DNA of 64,000 nt from Vibrio caribbeanicus ATCC BAA-2122. GTDB taxonomy: Bacteria; Pseudomonadota; Gammaproteobacteria; Enterobacterales; Vibrionaceae. Where the stretch lies: assembly GCF_000165125.1 (NCBI RefSeq), contig NZ_AEIU01000110.1:20671-84670 (forward strand), written 5' to 3'. The notes under the pieces are model-generated. The model did no database searches and was not told the DNA's origin. It saw nothing but the letters and a program-made list of their open reading frames with translations. Position numbers and translations under genes: made by a program. Every line of letters begins with the position of its first letter. The stretch's first letter is position 1. Shown here in pieces: positions 58,816-64,000 of this stretch.

Positions 58816-60459
58816 CTATAACCCTGCCTTTGCAAAAACTTGATTCACAATCTCTTGAGCCTGCTGCTCAATCAAGCGCAAATGTTCAGCACTAATAAAG
58901 CTCTCACAATATATCTTGTATATGTCTTCTGTACCGGACGGACGCGCAGCAAACCAGCCATTCTTGGTCGACACTTTTAATCCGCCAATTGCAGCTCCAT
59001 TTCCCGATGCATGCGTCAAACGCTGTAAAATTGTTTCTCCAGCGAGTGAATCACTTTCAACCATTTCAGGGTTAAGAGCTTTAAGAATCTCTTTTTGAGG
59101 TCCGGTAGCTGTAGCTTGGAGTCGGCTATAATAAGACTCTCCATGTTTTGCAGCCAATGTTTGGTAGTATTCTTGCGGGTTAAGGCCTGTTACTGCTGTG
59201 ATTTCAGCAGCGAGTAGACACAAGATGATACCATCTTTATCTGTCGACCAAGGAGTGCCATCTTTTCGTAAGAATGAAGCACCTGCACTCTCTTCTCCAC
59301 CAAAGCCAATTTGACCGTTATATAATCCATCGACAAACCACTTAAAGCCAACAGGAACCTCGCAAAGGTTCCGACCTAAGTCGGAAACCACCCTATCAAT
59401 GAGTGCACTAGAGACAAGTGTTTTGCCAACATTAATCTCTTGATGCCAATCCCTGTGTTTAAATAAGTAGTCAATACACACAGCAAGAAAATGGTTAGGG
59501 TTCATCAGTCCAGAGGGGGTCACAATGCCATGGCGATCAAAGTCGGGGTCATTACCAAACGCCAAATCATACTGATCTTTCAAAGCAAGAAGCCCTGCCA
59601 TTGCATAAGGAGACGAGCAATCCATACGAATAACACCATCTTTATCTAATGGCATAAATTGAAAAGAGGGATCGATGCTTTCACTGACCAGCGTTAGATC
59701 CAAGTCATATTTACGACCAATTTGACGCCAGTACTCTACGCCGCTTCCTCCCAATGGGTCGACCCCAAATTTGAGATTAGCCTTTTTAATCGCTTCAATA
59801 TCAATTACATTTACCAAGTCATCAACATATGGCGTAACCAAGTCTAATTCCACAAAAAGTGGAGAAAGCCTAGCCTGTGAAAAAGCAAGCCTCTCCACTG
59901 GTTTCATCCCATTTTGGATTATTTCATTCGCTCTTTGTTGAATTTCTCTAGTAAGCCTATCGTCTGCTGGCCCACCATGAGGGGGGTTATATTTAATACC
60001 ACCATCTTGAGGAGGGTTATGCGATGGCGTTATGACAATACCATCTGCTTTTACGTCTTCACACTTGTTATGCTCAAGTATGGCATGAGAGATACTGGGA
60101 GTTGGAGTGTAGCCATTATTTTCCTGAAGCCGCACCTCCACGCCATTAGCGATTAGAACTTCAACCACACTAATAAATGCAGGTTCTGAAAGCGCATGTG
60201 TATCTTTCCCCACGAACAAAGGTCCATTAATACCTTCTTTTTTACGAATTTCCGCAATGGCTTGAGCAATCGCCCAAATGTGATATTGATTGAACGAGCT
60301 CTTGTCTGAAGAACCTCGGTGTCCTGACGTACCGAACACTACACTATGTGAAGGGTTTAACGGATCAGGTTCAAGTAAAAAATAGTTTGAAACAAGTACC
60401 GGAATATTGGGCAGATCTTTCTGTTCTGCTCGCAAGCCAGCACGTGAGTGCGTTGCCAT
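58816..60459 (-). CDS. pgm: Pgm, alpha-D-glucose phosphoglucomutase
   Basis: 547 residues. The phosphoserine loop reads TSGHRGSS / [11 protein letters not shown], the metal loop is [10 protein letters not shown] and the phosphate-binding loop [10 protein letters not shown]. It interconverts glucose 1- and 6-phosphate. It lies 77 nt after seqA, the conserved seqA-pgm operon. Confidence 0.96.
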   Translation of the reverse strand: MATHSRAGLRAEQKDLPNIPVLVSNYFLLEPDPLNPSHSVVFGTSGHRGSSDKSSFNQYHIWAIAQAIAEIRKKEGINGPLFVGKDTHALSEPAFISVVEVLIANGVEVRLQENNGYTPTPSISHAILEHNKCEDVKADGIVITPSHNPPQDGGIKYNPPHGGPADDRLTREIQQRANEIIQNGMKPVERLAFSQARLSPLFVELDLVTPYVDDLVNVIDIEAIKKANLKFGVDPLGGSGVEYWRQIGRKYDLDLTLVSESIDPSFQFMPLDKDGVIRMDCSSPYAMAGLLALKDQYDLAFGNDPDFDRHGIVTPSGLMNPNHFLAVCIDYLFKHRDWHQEINVGKTLVSSALIDRVVSDLGRNLCEVPVGFKWFVDGLYNGQIGFGGEESAGASFLRKDGTPWSTDKDGIILCLLAAEITAVTGLNPQEYYQTLAAKHGESYYSRLQATATGPQKEILKALNPEMVESDSLAGETILQRLTHASGNGAAIGGLKVSTKNGWFAARPSGTEDIYKIYCESFISAEHLRLIEQQAQEIVNQVFAKAGL

Positions 60460-60536
60460 ACAAGAGATCCTTTAGTTTATTCTTGGGTAAGTGCCTTGCA
60501 GAAGATATTCTACGCTGCAAGGCGAATACAGAGGGT

Positions 60537-61064
60537 TTAAATTGAATTGGTTACTTTATCGATCAAGTCAGTGGGGTAGCTCATCCTCGCCATAAGTTGC
60601 TCTATCATCTGCCTTTTTCGGCTAGTGTTATTGTTTGTTATTACCCAAAATGGTGAACCAGGAATGGCTTTGGGCTTAGTTGTATTACCATTTGCCAACA
60701 GTGTTTGCTCATTATCGGCAAAATAGAGTCTTTTGCGCCCTTTTACTTGGGTTGCCGCTGAAAAGTCTTGTGGATTAATATGATGAAGCGTCGAAAGAAC
60801 GAGCATGAATCGGTCAATCGCTTTTTTTAGACCTGAGAACTCATCAGAAATTAATAAGGTGCGCATTTCCTTAACACTATCAACACGCTTTTCTTTTGGC
60901 TTACTATCCGTTGTATCGACAACGATTTGTTCAACTGACGTTATGGTAGCGTCTCGGTTCTTCATGAGAAGACGACGCAGGATATCCGAAGCACTCTCAC
61001 CTATATGCTGGGTTTGACTGGCTATGTAACGGTATAATTCCTCATCAACCTCTATCGTTTTCAT
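60537..61064 (-). CDS. seqA: SeqA, replication initiation sequestration protein
   Basis: 175 residues. The N-terminal oligomerisation domain starts MKTIEVDEELYRYIASQTQHIGESASDILRRLL, and the C-terminal DNA-binding domain contains KGRKRLYFADNEQTLLANGN and NNNTSRKRQMI, which read hemimethylated GATC. It limits re-initiation at oriC. It is first in the seqA-pgm operon and divergent from ybfF. Confidence 0.96.
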   Translation of the reverse strand: MKTIEVDEELYRYIASQTQHIGESASDILRRLLMKNRDATITSVEQIVVDTTDSKPKEKRVDSVKEMRTLLISDEFSGLKKAIDRFMLVLSTLHHINPQDFSAATQVKGRKRLYFADNEQTLLANGNTTKPKAIPGSPFWVITNNNTSRKRQMIEQLMARMSYPTDLIDKVTNSI

Positions 61065-61141
61065 TCGCTTTTCACAATCTCTATGTTTACACTCAGGAGA
61101 TTATAACGAGATCTTTTATCAGACTCTACGTCTAACCCGTC

Positions 61142-61921
61142 ATGAATAAGATAAAAATGTCACAATTACTCAACTATAAGCTTGAAGGTGAGGGTCACAC
61201 CATAGTATTGATCCATGGATTATTTGGCAGTATGGATAATTTGGGTCTGCTCGCCAGAGACTTAAAGCATGATTACCAAGTATTAAGCCTAGATTTAAGA
61301 AATCATGGTCAATCTTTCCATAGTGAACAACACACCTACGAATTAATGGCGCAAGATGTCAAAAATGTTATTGAACATCTTGGTTTAACAGATTGTATTC
61401 TAGTTGGACATTCGATGGGTGGAAAAGTCGCTATGAAACTGTGCGACCTAGCTCCTAATTTAATCAAGCAACTGATTGTGCTTGATATGGCTCCTGTACC
61501 CTACCAAGTGAGTCGCCATGATAATGTGTTCTCGGGACTAAAAAGTGTTCTTGAACAAAAACCAAAACATAGAAAAACAGCGATGGAGATTCTGGCACAA
61601 CACATAGACTTGGAGGGTGTTCGGCTTTTTTTAGGTAAATCGCTGTACAGTGGCGAAGAGCACCTAATGTGGCGTTTCAATGTTGAAAGTTTATGGAATA
61701 ACTACAGTGATATCACAGGTTGGCAAGACATTGACAAAACCGACATTCCCACGATGTTTATCAAGGGAGGAGAATCTGATTACTTGACAAGTGAGCATCA
61801 GCCTCAGGTACAACGTCAGTTCAGACATGCCAAAGCTCATGTCATCGGAAATACTGGACACTGGCTGCATGCTGAGAAGCCATCAGAAGTTATTCGTGCG
61901 ATTCGTAAATTCATTACCTAA
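61142..61921 (+). CDS. ybfF: YbfF, alpha/beta-hydrolase esterase
   Basis: 259 residues (254 if the ATG at 61157 is used, which matches many relatives). Oxyanion HGLFGSMDNLG, nucleophile elbow VGHSMGGKVAM, and the catalytic His in GNTGHWLHAEKP. YbfF hydrolyses short acyl esters and acyl-CoA in vitro. Gene order seqA / ybfF / fldA / fur is shared with enterobacteria. Confidence 0.9.
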   Translation: MNKIKMSQLLNYKLEGEGHTIVLIHGLFGSMDNLGLLARDLKHDYQVLSLDLRNHGQSFHSEQHTYELMAQDVKNVIEHLGLTDCILVGHSMGGKVAMKLCDLAPNLIKQLIVLDMAPVPYQVSRHDNVFSGLKSVLEQKPKHRKTAMEILAQHIDLEGVRLFLGKSLYSGEEHLMWRFNVESLWNNYSDITGWQDIDKTDIPTMFIKGGESDYLTSEHQPQVQRQFRHAKAHVIGNTGHWLHAEKPSEVIRAIRKFIT

Positions 61922-62013
61922 AATAGATAGAGGCACTTGCTAACGTTGCCCGTTAACATTACTTGTTAACAATGATATAGTTCGGCTCAAACAATTTGGC
62001 ATAAAGGGATTCC

Positions 62014-62235
62014 ATGCTTTACGACTACATGAACATGTTTGAATCAATAGGCCTCGATCTCCTTTTCGCTTCGATATTCTTTTTGATCGGAATGGCGATA
62101 AAGGATGTATTGAATGCGGGGAAAGTTCCCCCTTTTGGTCGTCGTATTGTATGGTTAGTCCTATTTCTCGGTTGCGTGGGTTTTATTGCAAAAGGTATTA
62201 TCCAACTCAGCTGGGAAGGTGGTGGTATAGGCTAA
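62014..62235 (+). CDS. DUF2788 family small membrane protein
   Basis: 73 residues with two membrane segments (LDLLFASIFFLIGMAIKDVL and RIVWLVLFLGCVGFIAKGII). AAAGGGATTCC precedes the ATG. It lies 40 nt before fldA, as in other vibrios. Function unknown. The upstream gap has two GTTAAC repeats (61952-61967). Confidence 0.85.
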   Translation: MLYDYMNMFESIGLDLLFASIFFLIGMAIKDVLNAGKVPPFGRRIVWLVLFLGCVGFIAKGIIQLSWEGGGIG

Positions 62236-62275
62236 AAGCCACTCTCACAACAAATATGAGTAAAGGTACGAATCT

Positions 62276-62809
62276 ATGGCAAGTGTAGGCATCTTTTTTG
62301 GAAGCGATACAGGTAACACTGAAGCGGTTGCAAAAATGATTCAAAAGCAGCTGGGTAAACAACTTATTCACGTTCAAGATATCGCTAAAAGCAGTAAAGA
62401 AGATATCGACAATTTTGATTTACTGCTGCTCGGTATTCCAACATGGTACTACGGTGAAGCACAATGTGACTGGGATGATTTTTTCCCAGAACTAGAGCAA
62501 ATTGACTTCTCTACTAAACTCGTCGCGATTTTTGGTTGCGGTGACCAAGAAGATTACGCAGAGTACTTCTGCGATGCAATGGGAACAGTACGCGACATCG
62601 TCGAGTCAAAAGGCGGCACCATACTCGGCCATACATCAACCAGCAGCTATGAATTTGAGGCCTCAAAAGGCTTAGTTGAAGGTGATGACAGTCAATTTGT
62701 TGGACTTTGTATTGATGAAGACCGCCAGCCAGAATTGACCAAAGAAAGAGTCGAAAACTGGTGTAAGCAAGTTTACGAAGAAATGTGTTTAGCTGAACTC
62801 GAAGGCTAG
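62276..62809 (+). CDS. fldA: FldA, flavodoxin I
   Basis: 177 residues, long-chain flavodoxin. FMN phosphate loop GSDTGNTEAVAKMI, then IPTWYYGEAQCDWDDFFP and GCGDQEDYAEYFCDAMG for the isoalloxazine site. Supplies electrons to enzymes such as IspG/IspH, which work in the MEP pathway begun by dxs. It is followed by fur after one convergent gene. Confidence 0.96.
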   Translation: MASVGIFFGSDTGNTEAVAKMIQKQLGKQLIHVQDIAKSSKEDIDNFDLLLLGIPTWYYGEAQCDWDDFFPELEQIDFSTKLVAIFGCGDQEDYAEYFCDAMGTVRDIVESKGGTILGHTSTSSYEFEASKGLVEGDDSQFVGLCIDEDRQPELTKERVENWCKQVYEEMCLAELEG

Positions 62810-62835
62810 AAAAAAATCTGCATTTTAGTTATTCA

Positions 62836-62858
62836 AACCTCCCCAAGGGAGGTTTTTT
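62836..62858 (+). terminator. Intrinsic terminator after fldA
   Basis: AACCTCCC-CAA-GGGAGGTT followed by TTTT. Confidence 0.85.
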
Positions 62859-63342
62859 ATGCCGCTTCTCTATATTGGGGCTTCTTACGAACGTACAGCC
62901 TTCTTCTCACTTCAGAGACAACCTCACCTTCTCTATCTTTAACGTAAATAACAAACTCAGGAAAACTTTTACTTCCATTCGAAGTTTGTTCAATGATGTC
63001 GTGTAACTGGTTTTGACTGACACAGAATTCGGCAAAAAGGTCGCTATTACCAGGTTTAATGAAATTGATGCTTGCTTCTTTATCCCAAACGAAATACTTC
63101 TCTCCAAGAATCCCCATAAGCATTAAGGAATAGATAGGATCAGTCAGTGAAAAAATACTCCCCCCGTATTGAGTTCTATTCGCATTCTTATTCCACCATC
63201 GTAGCTTGAGCTTCATTTTCACTTCACGAAAATCATGGCTTATCGATAAAATTTTGATTCCTGCTCCCCAAAAAGGAGGCCAAGAGTTTAGTACAAACTT
63301 TACCACTTTAGGTTTAAATATCTTTGCTAAGGTACGATTCAT
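62857..63342 (-). CDS. DUF4442 hotdog-fold protein
   Basis: 161 residues. WWNKNANRTQYGGSIFSLTDPIYSLMLM is the core of the DUF4442/thioesterase-like hotdog family. A thioesterase role is possible but no catalytic residue is certain. It lies convergent with fldA and divergent from fur. Confidence 0.85.
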   Translation of the reverse strand: MNRTLAKIFKPKVVKFVLNSWPPFWGAGIKILSISHDFREVKMKLKLRWWNKNANRTQYGGSIFSLTDPIYSLMLMGILGEKYFVWDKEASINFIKPGNSDLFAEFCVSQNQLHDIIEQTSNGSKSFPEFVIYVKDREGEVVSEVRRRLYVRKKPQYREAA

Positions 63343-63483
63343 CTCACAGACTCCTTTCCTGAACAGAAAATCATCCCTCCATACTAACTGGTCTGATGTG
63401 TTATTTCAGTGATATTATACTTATTTATGAAAAAATTGATTAACCCTTTGAACTTCACGGTTTATTGTTTACGTTGACTACCC

Positions 63484-63489
63484 TATAAT
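63484..63489 (+). promoter_or_regulatory. Probable -10 element of the fur promoter
   Basis: A consensus TATAAT lies 54 nt upstream of the fur ATG. A hexamer TTTATT (63461-63466) at 17-nt spacing is a weak -35. The surrounding AT-rich DNA might hold a Fur box, but I cannot align one with confidence. Confidence 0.45.
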
Positions 63490-63542
63490 GAATAGAATAT
63501 TGAATTCTGCTAACCCAGTACAGATCATCAACAGGAAAGCAT

Positions 63543-63989
63543 ATGTCAGATAACAACCAAGCACTCAAGGATGCGGGTCTTAAAGTTACTCTACCGAGAC
63601 TTAAAATTTTAGAAGTATTACAGCAACCAGAGTGTCAACATATCAGTGCTGAAGAGCTGTACAAGAAACTGATCGACTTGGGAGAGGAGATCGGTCTGGC
63701 CACCGTCTATCGAGTTTTAAACCAGTTCGACGATGCAGGCATAGTAACTCGTCACCACTTTGAAGGTGGTAAGTCGGTGTTTGAGCTATCAACTCAACAC
63801 CACCATGACCATTTGGTTTGCCTTGACTGTGGCGAAGTTATCGAGTTTTCTGACGATGTTATTGAAGAACGTCAAAAACAGATCGCTGCAAAATACAACG
63901 TCACTCTGACTAACCACAGCCTCTATTTGTACGGTAAGTGTAGCGACGGCAGTTGCAAAGATAATCCAAACGCTCACAAAGCTAAATAA
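63543..63989 (+). CDS. fur: Fur, ferric uptake regulator
   Basis: 148 residues, standard Fur. Winged helix (KVTLPRLKILEVLQ ... GLATVYRVLNQFDDAGIV) and the metal sites HHHDHLVCLDCGEVIEF and the C-terminal CSDGSCKDN. With Fe2+ it represses iron-uptake genes. AGGAAAGC precedes the ATG. Confidence 0.97.
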   Translation: MSDNNQALKDAGLKVTLPRLKILEVLQQPECQHISAEELYKKLIDLGEEIGLATVYRVLNQFDDAGIVTRHHFEGGKSVFELSTQHHHDHLVCLDCGEVIEFSDDVIEERQKQIAAKYNVTLTNHSLYLYGKCSDGSCKDNPNAHKAK

Positions 63990-64000
63990 AAAAACGCTCC

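Overview
The window is part of the main chromosome of a Vibrio (Gammaproteobacteria, Vibrionaceae). The evidence is the polar-flagellar order flaF-flaB-flaA-flaG-fliD-flaI-fliS-flrABC-fliEFGHIJ-fliK, the Na+-type stator pair pomA/pomB, the seqA-pgm / ybfF-fldA-fur block, and several conserved vibrio DUF families. The DNA is AT-rich and almost entirely coding. I saw no insertion sequence, prophage, tRNA, rRNA or CRISPR array.

Region 1 (1-20210) is the polar-flagellar locus, nearly all on the minus strand. It holds three flagellins, FlaG, cap protein FliD, chaperones FlaI and FliS, regulators FlrA/FlrB/FlrC, basal body and export genes fliE-fliJ, and the 5' end of fliK at the window edge. Promoter motifs reproduce the known regulatory tiers: GG-N10-GC sigma-54 sites precede flrB, fliE and fliK, and TAAA-N15-GCCGATAA-type sigma-28 sites precede each flagellin. 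The striking departure is a PilZ (c-di-GMP receptor) gene on the opposite strand between fliJ and fliK; fliK has its own sigma-54 site in the divergent gap.

Region 2 (20222-34892) is housekeeping and signalling: small conserved proteins (DUF2919, DUF2956, a winged-helix protein, DUF2897), an ArsC-like reductase with dapE and an M15 peptidase, syd with a Zn-ribbon gene, queF, a TPR receptor with a degenerate GGDEF domain followed by a GGDEF protein, ppnN, xni, rlmM, a DUF423 protein and an alpha/beta hydrolase.

Region 3 (34885-37761) is gcvA with the divergent small RNA gene gcvB, which ORF analysis would miss, then a 10-bp tandem repeat and thiI. Region 4 (37875-45800) has pomB/pomA, the isoprenoid-precursor operon xseB-ispA-dxs, truC-yqcC, and a DUF3549-DUF3301-small-protein cluster.

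Region 5 (45817-57141) is the TCA block: sdhCDAB-sucABCD on the minus strand with gltA divergent. A 20-nt GC-rich motif near hairpins recurs upstream of sdhC and before sucA. Region 6 (57143-63989) has a Nif3-family gene, a DUF1853 gene, seqA-pgm, ybfF, a DUF2788 gene, fldA, a DUF4442 hotdog protein and fur.

No wholly new multi-gene system is evident. The best leads are the PilZ gene wedged into the flagellar cluster with a compensating fliK promoter, the paired TPR/degenerate-GGDEF and GGDEF genes, and several RNA-level elements (GcvB, the sdh/suc repeats, the xni start abutting a terminator).
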